Source: an uncultured Clostridia bacterium (GTDB lineage: Bacteria > Bacillota > Clostridia > Christensenellales > Borkfalkiaceae). Taken from it: DNA of 6,555 nt. The stretch spans positions 1 through 6,555 of the forward strand of contig CAMAHZ010000074.1 of the NCBI GenBank assembly GCA_945834965.1. The letters are read 5' to 3'. The notes under the pieces were generated by a model. It searched no databases. It saw only the letters and a list, made by a program, of their open reading frames with translations, and had not been told where the DNA came from. The first letter of the stretch is position 1. Each line of letters opens with the position of its first letter. The translations under genes were made by a program, and so were the position numbers. Positions 1-5,078 of this stretch are shown one piece after another.

Positions 1-9
1 TGGGTATGT

Positions 10-24
10 ATAGACAAAACCACC
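10..24 (+). repeat. Left terminal inverted repeat
   Basis: ATAGACAAAACCACC, the exact reverse complement of 279-293. The match stops abruptly on both sides. Partly overlapping it, 22-31 (ACCCCCATAT) is identical to a 10-mer in the spacer repeats at 3688-3697. Confidence 0.6.
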
Positions 25-292
25 CCCATATCTAATTGTTCTAAGCGAAAAATTCTTTGATAAACCTGCGGTAGTCCTTTTGCTGTGCGTCCTTGCACAG
101 CTTCAAGAACTCCCACAACTTTCTCTTTGAATTTTTCAGCTTATAACCGCAAAGCGTCTTGAATAGAAGATTTTTTGTCAACTGTCAAGGCGAGTGGTTG
201 CAGGCGTACACGGACGTACGGCAAGACCGCTCAACGCAGACAGGGGCAAAAAGCTTCATTCAAGAAATTAGAGCTGATGGTGGTTTTGTCTA
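11..292. mobile_element. Possible MITE-like element with terminal inverted repeats and TA flanks
   Basis: A 15-bp perfect inverted repeat (10-24 against 279-293) brackets about 280 bp of sequence with no convincing gene. If the repeats are trimmed to 13-24 and 279-290, each end is flanked directly by TA (11-12 and 291-292), the target duplication expected of Tc1/mariner/IS630-type transposition. The interior contains a perfect 7-bp-stem hairpin (82-101) and a shorter palindrome (205-220). The only minus-strand reading frame of note is a 46-codon lysine-rich frame from a TTG at 181 to a stop at 41, without a ribosome binding site. This suggests a short non-autonomous element or a transposon remnant. 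No transposase is present, TA flanks are easily matched by chance, and a second copy would be needed for proof. Confidence 0.35.
82..101. other. Perfect hairpin inside the left-end element
   Basis: GCTGTGC (82-88) and GCACAGC (95-101) form a 7-bp perfect stem around a 6-nt loop. No T-run follows on either strand, so it is not an intrinsic terminator. Its position inside the bracketed segment fits a structured non-coding or MITE-like element. Confidence 0.4.
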
Positions 293-293
293 T
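279..293 (-). repeat. Right terminal inverted repeat
   Basis: GGTGGTTTTGTCTAT, the exact reverse complement of 10-24. It lies about 50 bp upstream of the protease start codon, so any insertion here would have reshaped the promoter region of that gene. Confidence 0.6.
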
Positions 294-312
294 GAAATTG
301 CCAAACTATAAC
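286..312 (+). promoter_or_regulatory. Weak candidate promoter for the protease operon
   Basis: TATAAC at 307-312 matches the -10 consensus at 5 of 6 positions. TTGTCT at 286-291 matches the -35 consensus at 4 of 6, with a short 15-bp spacer. Transcription would start near 319 and leave a leader of about 25 nt containing the ribosome binding site. The -35 candidate lies within the right inverted repeat. The assignment is weak because the spacing is poor and the -10 overlaps a hairpin. Confidence 0.2.
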
Positions 313-322
313 TTTTTGGCAA
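298..322 (+). promoter_or_regulatory. Hairpin just upstream of the protease ribosome binding site
   Basis: TTGCCAAA (298-305) pairs perfectly with TTTGGCAA (315-322) around a 9-nt loop. No T-run follows it. CCAAA (301-305) could instead pair with TTTGG (329-333), which overlaps the Shine-Dalgarno, so two exclusive folds are possible on paper. The hairpin is seen directly; a regulatory role is only inferred, and it needs transcription to begin upstream of it. Confidence 0.3.
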
Positions 323-331
323 AACGCCTTT

Positions 332-337
332 GGGGGT
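332..337 (+). promoter_or_regulatory. Ribosome binding site of the lipoprotein protease gene
   Basis: GGGGGT lies 6 nt upstream of the ATG at 344. A TTG directly before this ATG (341) would add one residue, but the ATG gives the normal M-K-K-K signal peptide start and is preferred. Confidence 0.5.
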
Positions 338-343
338 TAGTTG

Positions 344-1762
344 ATGAAAAAGAAATTTCTTGCCTGTGCCGTACTTGCGGCAACGCTTTCGGTTACCGCG
401 TTTTGCGGCTGCTCTCAACCAAAGGGTATCGTGTCTATTGAAAAGACCGACAGCGTAGGGCTAATCGATTACTACACCATAAGCTATTCCGACGGCACCA
501 CGTCTACGTTTACCGTAACGAACGGTAAGGACGGAAAGGACGGGCAAGACGCGCCTGCGCTCACCGTAGACGACGTGTACGAGTTCTATAGGCAGACCAA
601 CCCCGATATAAGCAAGGAAGAGTTCGTAGAGCAATTTTTATTGTTAGACGGCGGCGAATCGCAATCGAATTTAAACGCCGTTTCGTCAATGCTCTGCAGC
701 GGACTAAAAATTTATACCTTTTTTAACGTAAATAACGCTTGGAACGGCACTTCCGAAAGCTACAGCTTGGGTAGCGGCGTAATCTACAGAATAGACGAAG
801 ATTATTCCTATATCTTAACCAACTACCACGTAGTGTACGATGCCGACGACGTCAGCGCGGATAAAATTACCGACAAGATTTACGCCTATATGTACGGAAG
901 TGAGTACGCACCTGCACGCGACAGCGCGACGGGCGAGTACACCGTAACCGACAACTACGCCTTAACCTGCGAATTCGTGGGCGGCTCGCCTGAGTGCGAC
1001 GTTGCAATAGTTAAGGTGGATACGGCAACGTTAACGGCAAAGTATCCGCACGCTAAGGCGGTTAAGGTAAACGAAAGCTATCAGGTCGGTCAGCAGGTTT
1101 ATGCGTTCGGCGACCCCGGCGGCTACGGCTTAAGCGTGACCAAAGGCATCGTCAGCGTGGAGTTAGAGACTATCAGCTTAGACGTTGCCGGTACTCGTAA
1201 TTTTTACGTTTTAAGGACGGACGCGGATATGACGCACGGCAATTCCGGCGGCGGTCTGTTCAACGCGGACGGGGAATTTATAGCCCTGTGCAATTCGGGC
1301 AGCGAGAGCATAGAGAGTATAAACTACGCCGTGCCTGCCAAAGCGGTTGCGCCCTGTGCGGACGGCGTGATATATTATAACAAGCAGGACGAAAGCTATC
1401 ACGGCACGTACAGAATGTATATGAACGTAATCCTAACCGAGAGCAACTGCCGCTACGTCTACGACGAAAAGACTAAGACGGGTAAGGTCAAGACCGACGT
1501 CTCGGTATATAAGGGCGAAGCGGACGAAGTCAACCCTGCGGAAGGCACTCCTGCGTATTTAATGGGGCTGAAGAGCGGAGACGTTATCACGGCTATTTCA
1601 ATTAACGGCAATATATATGAAATCGACCGAATGTTCGATATAAGCAACGTCCTTATGCGCGTAAGGGAAGGGGATAGCGTATGCTTGACCCTGCAAAGGG
1701 ACGGCGAAGAAACAACTTCCGCCGCATACGTTGCAACCAAGGCGGATTTCAAGGCGATATAA
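344..1762 (+). CDS. Secreted lipoprotein trypsin-like serine protease with PDZ domain (HtrA/DegP-type)
   Basis: A 472-residue extracytoplasmic endopeptidase, probably lipid-anchored on the outer face of the membrane. Residues 1-22 are a signal peptide (MKKK, then a hydrophobic stretch) ending in F-C-G-C. Cys23 is the likely lipidated residue, although Phe at -3 is not the classic lipobox Leu. Residues about 29-70 form a short surface-protein linker (SDGTTSTFTVTNG) followed by G-K-D-G-K-D-G. The trypsin-like domain spans about 118-340 and its triad is visible: His162 in TNYHVV, Asp219 in ECDVAIVKV and Ser301 in HGNSGGGLF. A PDZ-like domain follows (about 399-455, with GTPAYLMGLKSGDVI). HtrA proteins usually degrade or sense misfolded envelope proteins; the substrate here is unknown. 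It has a single PDZ and a lipoprotein signal instead of the usual single membrane anchor. It lies 23 bp upstream of trpS and is probably co-transcribed with it. Confidence 0.9.
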   Translation: MKKKFLACAVLAATLSVTAFCGCSQPKGIVSIEKTDSVGLIDYYTISYSDGTTSTFTVTNGKDGKDGQDAPALTVDDVYEFYRQTNPDISKEEFVEQFLLLDGGESQSNLNAVSSMLCSGLKIYTFFNVNNAWNGTSESYSLGSGVIYRIDEDYSYILTNYHVVYDADDVSADKITDKIYAYMYGSEYAPARDSATGEYTVTDNYALTCEFVGGSPECDVAIVKVDTATLTAKYPHAKAVKVNESYQVGQQVYAFGDPGGYGLSVTKGIVSVELETISLDVAGTRNFYVLRTDADMTHGNSGGGLFNADGEFIALCNSGSESIESINYAVPAKAVAPCADGVIYYNKQDESYHGTYRMYMNVILTESNCRYVYDEKTKTGKVKTDVSVYKGEADEVNPAEGTPAYLMGLKSGDVITAISINGNIYEIDRMFDISNVLMRVREGDSVCLTLQRDGEETTSAAYVATKADFKAI

Positions 1763-1770
1763 ACCCAAAT

Positions 1771-1777
1771 AAGGGGA
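1771..1777 (+). promoter_or_regulatory. Ribosome binding site deciding the trpS start
   Basis: AAGGGGA lies 8 nt before the ATG at 1786. The same frame is open back to an ATG at 1681 inside the protease gene. That longer version would add 35 arginine-rich residues with no counterpart in TrpRS, so this site supports the shorter protein. Confidence 0.6.
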
Positions 1778-1785
1778 AAGAGAAT

Positions 1786-2787
1786 ATGGAAGAGAATAAA
1801 AAGACGCTGTACTCTGCGGTACAGCCCACCAACAATTTAACGATAGGCAACTATATCGGCGCAATAACCAACTTCGTGCAGCTGCAAGAAGAGTATAACT
1901 GCGTCTACGCCATCGCAAATATGCACGCCATAACGGTAAGGCAGAACCCTGCCGAGCTCCGCCAAAGGACGCTTGCGCTGCTTGCGCTATATATCGCTTG
2001 CGGCGTAGACCCCGAAAAGTGCATACTCTATCTGCAGTCGCACGTGCCCTGCCATGCAGAGCTTGCCTGGGTGCTTAACACCTTTACCTACGTCGGCGAA
2101 ATGGAGCGTATGACGCAGTTTAAGGATAAATCCGCACGCCACGCCGACAATATCAATATGGGGCTTATGGACTACCCCGTGCTTATGGCGGCTGACATTC
2201 TTCTCTATCAGGCGGACTACGTGCCCGTCGGCGAAGACCAACGCCAGCACCTTGAAATAACGAGGGATATTGCAACCCGTTTTAATAACGCATATTCCCC
2301 CACGTTCACCGTACCGCAGGGCATATTCCGCAAGGTAGGCGCAAAGATAAACGACTTGCAGGAACCCACCAAAAAGATGTCTAAATCGGGCGAAAACCCT
2401 AACGGCGCAATCTTCTTATCGGACGACAAGGATACGATTATGCGTAAGTTCAAGCGTGCCATAACAGACAGCGACGGCGAAATCCGCTACGACCCCGTTT
2501 CAAAGCCGGGCGTAAGCAACCTGCTTTCAATCTACTCGGTATTCTCGGGCAAGAGTATAGACGAAGCCGTCTTAGAATTTCAAGGTAAGGGCTACGGCGA
2601 ATTTAAGCTTGCCGTTGGCGAGACGGTTGCGTCTAAGCTTATGCCCATTCAGGCGGAACAGGCAAAATTGCTTGCAAATAAAGATTATTTGAATCAAGTG
2701 CTTATCTCGGGCGCTCAGCGTGCAAACGCAATCGCACGCAAAACTTTGTCAAAGGTCTACAAGAAAATAGGTTTCTATCAGGTTTAA
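1786..2787 (+). CDS. trpS: Tryptophanyl-tRNA synthetase
   Basis: A cytoplasmic class Ic aminoacyl-tRNA synthetase of 333 residues, the normal length for bacterial TrpRS. It activates tryptophan with ATP and transfers it to tRNA-Trp. The Rossmann catalytic domain begins with S-A-V-Q-P-T near residue 10. The HIGH-type signature is TIGN (19-22), followed by the TrpRS-typical ANMHAIT (44-50). MDYPVLMAADIL (128-139) belongs to the tryptophan pocket, VGEDQ (148-152) to the active site, and KMSKS (197-201) is the ATP-binding loop. The C-terminal helical domain ends in the usual KIGF region. No truncation or frameshift is seen. Firmicute trpS genes are often under T-box control, but there is no room for a T-box in the 23 bp upstream and none was recognised in 1-343, so expression probably depends on the protease promoter. 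The DUF5685 gene follows after 9 bp. Confidence 0.97.
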   Translation: MEENKKTLYSAVQPTNNLTIGNYIGAITNFVQLQEEYNCVYAIANMHAITVRQNPAELRQRTLALLALYIACGVDPEKCILYLQSHVPCHAELAWVLNTFTYVGEMERMTQFKDKSARHADNINMGLMDYPVLMAADILLYQADYVPVGEDQRQHLEITRDIATRFNNAYSPTFTVPQGIFRKVGAKINDLQEPTKKMSKSGENPNGAIFLSDDKDTIMRKFKRAITDSDGEIRYDPVSKPGVSNLLSIYSVFSGKSIDEAVLEFQGKGYGEFKLAVGETVASKLMPIQAEQAKLLANKDYLNQVLISGAQRANAIARKTLSKVYKKIGFYQV

Positions 2788-2796
2788 TAAATCGCT

Positions 2797-3678
2797 ATGT
2801 TTGGATATATTCAACCCGACGCGCCTTATATGTTCATTAAGGACGAAAAACTCTATCACGCGGCGTACTGCGGAATGTGCAAGTCAATCGGCAAATCCTG
2901 CGGCAACGCGGCAAAGTCGGCGCTCACCTACGACGTAGCCTTTATGTCCTGCCTTCTGCACAATATTGCAAACTGCGATATATCGGTGGAAAAACGCCGC
3001 TGCGCCCTGCACATATTCAAGCGCCGCCCTATGGCTAAGCCGGACGACATAAGCCTTTTGTTGGGTTGTTTAAACACCGCGCTTGCGTACTTCAAGCTTT
3101 TGGACGACAGGGCGGACGGCGACAAAAAGGGGTTGTTTGCCTTTATCTTCAAAAGCGGCTATAAAAGGGCGTTAAAGCGCCACCCCGAGCTTGAACGCAT
3201 TATATGCCGATATATGCAAAGACAAAGGGATATAGAAGGCAAAAACAGCGCAATTATAGAAGAAGCGTGCGAGCCTTCCGCCGAGATGATGAGAGACGCC
3301 GCCGCTTATGCGTTGGGCGAATACTCGACCGAGCATACTTCGGCTTTAATCTACGACGTGGGCAAATGGATATACCTTGCCGACGCGTTGGACGACTACG
3401 ATAAGGACGTAAAGAAGGGTAGATATAACGTGCTTTACAACGCGTTTAAAGACACTTGCAAAACGCAAGCGGTTGAAAAGCATAAGGAAGAGATAAACTT
3501 TATCTTCAATACGCTTTTTGCGGATATGCGTCTCCACCTGTCTAATATCAAGTTTTATTTCAACCACGACTTGACTGACAATATAATATTAAGGGGTATA
3601 CCTCTTAAAACACGCAATCTGGTGTACGGCAAATGCGGTTGCGGTAAACGCAAAAATAACGACGAAGAGAACGCTTAA
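2797..3678 (+). CDS. DUF5685 family protein with isoprenoid-synthase-like Asp-rich motifs
   Basis: A 293-residue, largely alpha-helical, probably cytosolic protein. The opening MFGYIQPD, the YCGMCKSIG element (24-32) and LTYDVAF (43-49) are the marks by which I recognise DUF5685; its function is unknown. A DDRAD motif (103-107) fits DDxxD exactly. A second acidic segment, residues 196-209 (D-A-L-D-D-Y-D-K-D-V-K-K-G-R), follows the squalene/phytoene synthase second-motif pattern N/DxxxDxxxD....GR. The motifs are about 95 residues apart, closer than in the canonical enzymes, so a class I isoprenoid-synthase-like fold is an inference only. The C-terminus carries C-G-C (280-282) in a basic tail. 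There are many cysteines elsewhere, which suggests metal or redox chemistry. No signal peptide or clear membrane segment is seen. It starts 9 bp after trpS with no good Shine-Dalgarno, so translation may rely on reinitiation. Confidence 0.85.
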   Translation: MFGYIQPDAPYMFIKDEKLYHAAYCGMCKSIGKSCGNAAKSALTYDVAFMSCLLHNIANCDISVEKRRCALHIFKRRPMAKPDDISLLLGCLNTALAYFKLLDDRADGDKKGLFAFIFKSGYKRALKRHPELERIICRYMQRQRDIEGKNSAIIEEACEPSAEMMRDAAAYALGEYSTEHTSALIYDVGKWIYLADALDDYDKDVKKGRYNVLYNAFKDTCKTQAVEKHKEEINFIFNTLFADMRLHLSNIKFYFNHDLTDNIILRGIPLKTRNLVYGKCGCGKRKNNDEENA

Positions 3679-3684
3679 AAGGGC

Positions 3685-3711
3685 GTTACCCCCATATATA
3701 TGGCGGTTAAC
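3685..3711. repeat. Imperfect palindrome, repeat copy 1
   Basis: GTTA-CCCCC (3685-3693) pairs with GGCGG-TTAAC (3702-3711) around ATATATAT, with one mismatch and one bulge. It begins 7 nt after the DUF5685 stop codon, but no T-run follows on the + strand, so it is not a standard intrinsic terminator. It could still act as a 3' stabilising hairpin or a protein-binding dyad. Its core, ACCCC-N-ATATAT, recurs at 3731 and 3772. Confidence 0.45.
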
Positions 3712-3725
3712 GTGATAAATAATCA

Positions 3726-3759
3726 AATAGACCCCGATATATGTGGGAGTTAATTAAAA
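3726..3759 (+). repeat. 34-bp direct repeat, copy 2
   Basis: Starts AATAGACCCC, continues through GATATATGTGGG and ends AATTAAAA. It matches 3767-3800 at 29 of 34 positions without gaps. The differences fall in the centre, and the outer 10 bp and 8 bp are identical. CCC (3733-3735) and GGG (3745-3747) can pair around the AT core. Confidence 0.7.
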
Positions 3760-3766
3760 AAGAGAG

Positions 3767-3800
3767 AATAGACCCCAATATATGTGCGGGACAATTAAAA
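3767..3800 (+). repeat. 34-bp direct repeat, copy 3
   Basis: The second full copy, 41 bp downstream of the first (7 bp between them), about four helical turns. Its core, ACCCC-A-ATATATGTG, is again flanked by G-rich sequence. It lies 32 bp upstream of the J-like gene start, a position suitable for an operator or for part of a promoter, but no convincing -35/-10 pair was found in it. Confidence 0.7.
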
Positions 3801-3814
3801 ATACGGCAGAGTAT

Positions 3815-3821
3815 AAAGGAG
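3815..3821 (+). promoter_or_regulatory. Ribosome binding site of the J-like gene
   Basis: AAAGGAG, the strongest Shine-Dalgarno in the window, 10 nt before the ATG at 3832. Together with the 153-bp spacer it suggests that the J-like gene is translated independently of the genes upstream. Confidence 0.7.
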
Positions 3822-3831
3822 TTCGCATTTA

Positions 3832-4464
3832 ATGGACAAGAAAAATTTAGAAATTTTAGGTCTTTCGGAAGGAGCGACTGCGGAAGAGATTGAACAGGCT
3901 TATTCCGCATTAAAAGCTAAATATATGGAAGACAGATTTTTAGACGGGGAAGCCGGCAACGACGCCGCAAAGATGCTCGGCAAAATCGAAACGGCGAGAG
4001 ACGAACTCATTGCCGAAATCAACGAAGCGTCAAAAGCCGACGACGCTCAGGCAGAGACGGGCGACGCCTACGCTAAGGTCGAACAGCTCATTAAGGACGG
4101 CAACCTGCAGGACGCTCAGCGCGCTCTCGATGCCTTTAACGAGCGCAACGCCGAATGGCACTATCTTCAGTCCGTCGTGTTCTACCGCAAAAACTGGGTG
4201 AACGAAAGTAAGAAACAGCTTGAAATTGCCATGCGCTTAGACGCAGGCAACGACAAGTATAAGGAAGCGTATAAAAAGCTCTCCGATAAAATCGATTACG
4301 ACGCAGGCAAGAATAATAACAATCAGAACGGCGGTTCGGTGTACGAAGGTCAGGATATGACCTATTCGGGCGACAATCAAATGGGCGATTTTTGTGCGTC
4401 CTGCGCAGAGTGCTGTGCGCTTAACGCCTGCCTTAACTGTATGTGCAACGGCTGTTGCAGATAA
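3832..4464 (+). CDS. J-domain-like protein lacking HPD, with TPR-like region and Cys-rich tail
   Basis: A 210-residue cytosolic protein. Residues 3-60 have the J-domain layout: NLEILGLSEGATAEEIEQAY as helices I-II and a KIETARDEL helix III. At the loop where J-domains carry HPD, the chain reads KYMEDRF, so the histidine and proline needed to stimulate Hsp70 ATPase are absent. Residues about 79-150 look like one or two TPR-type helical hairpins. Residues 159-168 are an Asn/Gly-rich linker. The last 23 residues hold nine cysteines (188, 191, 194, 195, 200, 203, 205, 208, 209), a likely zinc- or iron-sulfur-binding tail. It is probably a scaffold or adaptor and not a working Hsp40; its client is unknown. 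It follows the DUF5685 gene after the repeat-bearing spacer and precedes a membrane protein gene by 31 bp. Annotation pipelines may call it DnaJ. Confidence 0.8.
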   Translation: MDKKNLEILGLSEGATAEEIEQAYSALKAKYMEDRFLDGEAGNDAAKMLGKIETARDELIAEINEASKADDAQAETGDAYAKVEQLIKDGNLQDAQRALDAFNERNAEWHYLQSVVFYRKNWVNESKKQLEIAMRLDAGNDKYKEAYKKLSDKIDYDAGKNNNNQNGGSVYEGQDMTYSGDNQMGDFCASCAECCALNACLNCMCNGCCR

Positions 4465-4495
4465 TATCGGTTTTGTAGGTTATAGAAGATAATTT

Positions 4496-5074
4496 ATGCC
4501 GAAGAATAAGAACAACAAATCTTTCGAAATAGCGCTCTCAGGCGTGTCCTGCGCGCTTACCGTAATATTTTTGTCGCTGGGAATTTTAAGCGGTTGGCTG
4601 CTTGCAACGGGCTATTGCATAGGCGTCATCTCGCTTATGCTGCCCCTTTCAAAAAGGTTCTATCTGGGCGATTTTCTCGCCTATTTAGGGGCGTGCATAC
4701 TAACCGTTATTATGGGCGCGGCGGCAAAATTCTGGGATATCGTCCCCTTCGTGGCGTTCTTCGGCTTGCATCCGCTTATAAACTGTATCCAGCAAAACAC
4801 GGCTAAAAGGTTTAAAAACAAAATTTTAAGCTATATCGTCTGGTTTATCGCCAAGGCGCTATGGTTCGACGCAACTCTTATTCTCGGCTACTACTTAGTT
4901 TACGACGGCGTTTTGGGCGGTTCGCTCTTCCCGCAGGAAGTTTACGACGTTGTCAATAACTATATAATTTTATTCGCGTTCACGCTGGGTACGGCGGTGT
5001 TTGCGGTATACGACTTTTTGGTTTTCAGGTGCCAAAGGGCGGTTAATTACTTCATAGGTAAAGTTAAAAGATAA
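4496..5074 (+). CDS. Polytopic integral membrane protein of unknown function
   Basis: I do not recognise the family with certainty. The 192 residues are mostly hydrophobic, with five to six likely membrane segments (about 10-32, 33-51, 57-77, 81-97, 110-135 and 153-178). The N-terminus (MPKNKNNK) and C-terminus (GKVKR) are basic, consistent with both lying on the cytosolic side if six segments are correct. Notable features are PFVAFFGLHPLIN (84-96) in the fourth segment and KALWFDATL (120-128) in the fifth, which look like conserved functional positions. The small size and topology resemble the substrate-binding S subunits of ECF transporters, but that is only a shape comparison. The Shine-Dalgarno (AGAAG, 4484-4488) is weak. 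The stop codon is 4 bp before the rlmD start, so the two genes are almost certainly one transcription unit. Confidence 0.75.
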   Translation: MPKNKNNKSFEIALSGVSCALTVIFLSLGILSGWLLATGYCIGVISLMLPLSKRFYLGDFLAYLGACILTVIMGAAAKFWDIVPFVAFFGLHPLINCIQQNTAKRFKNKILSYIVWFIAKALWFDATLILGYYLVYDGVLGGSLFPQEVYDVVNNYIILFAFTLGTAVFAVYDFLVFRCQRAVNYFIGKVKR

Positions 5075-5078
5075 AACG

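Noticed and set aside
41..181. Minus-strand frame of 46 lysine-rich codons starting with TTG at 181
   Set aside because: It has no ribosome binding site and no recognisable motif, and it lies inside the inverted-repeat-bounded segment across a perfect hairpin. It may be an element remnant but cannot be supported as a gene.
1..343. T-box, other riboswitch or tRNA upstream of the protease-trpS unit
   Set aside because: No T-box antiterminator consensus, tRNA cloverleaf arms or known riboswitch core could be read in this region.
175..441. 88-codon + strand frame running into the protease gene
   Set aside because: It overlaps the protease signal peptide in another frame, lacks a Shine-Dalgarno, and its product has no recognisable family features.
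1598..1918. 106-codon minus-strand frame across the protease/trpS junction
   Set aside because: It is antisense to the PDZ domain and to the trpS start, both clearly coding on the + strand, and its composition looks like an antisense shadow.
3685..3720. Hairpin after the DUF5685 gene as an intrinsic terminator
   Set aside because: The stem has a mismatch and a bulge, and the + strand continues GTGATAAATAATC with no T-run.
3726..3800. Direct repeats as a small CRISPR array
   Set aside because: There are only two full copies, separated by 7 bp, with no spacer-length unique sequence and no cas genes nearby.
3788..3817. GGGACA and TATAAA as a promoter for the J-like gene (18-bp spacer)
   Set aside because: The -10 hexamer overlaps the Shine-Dalgarno at 3815-3821. 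Transcription would start downstream of the ribosome binding site, so the message could not use it.
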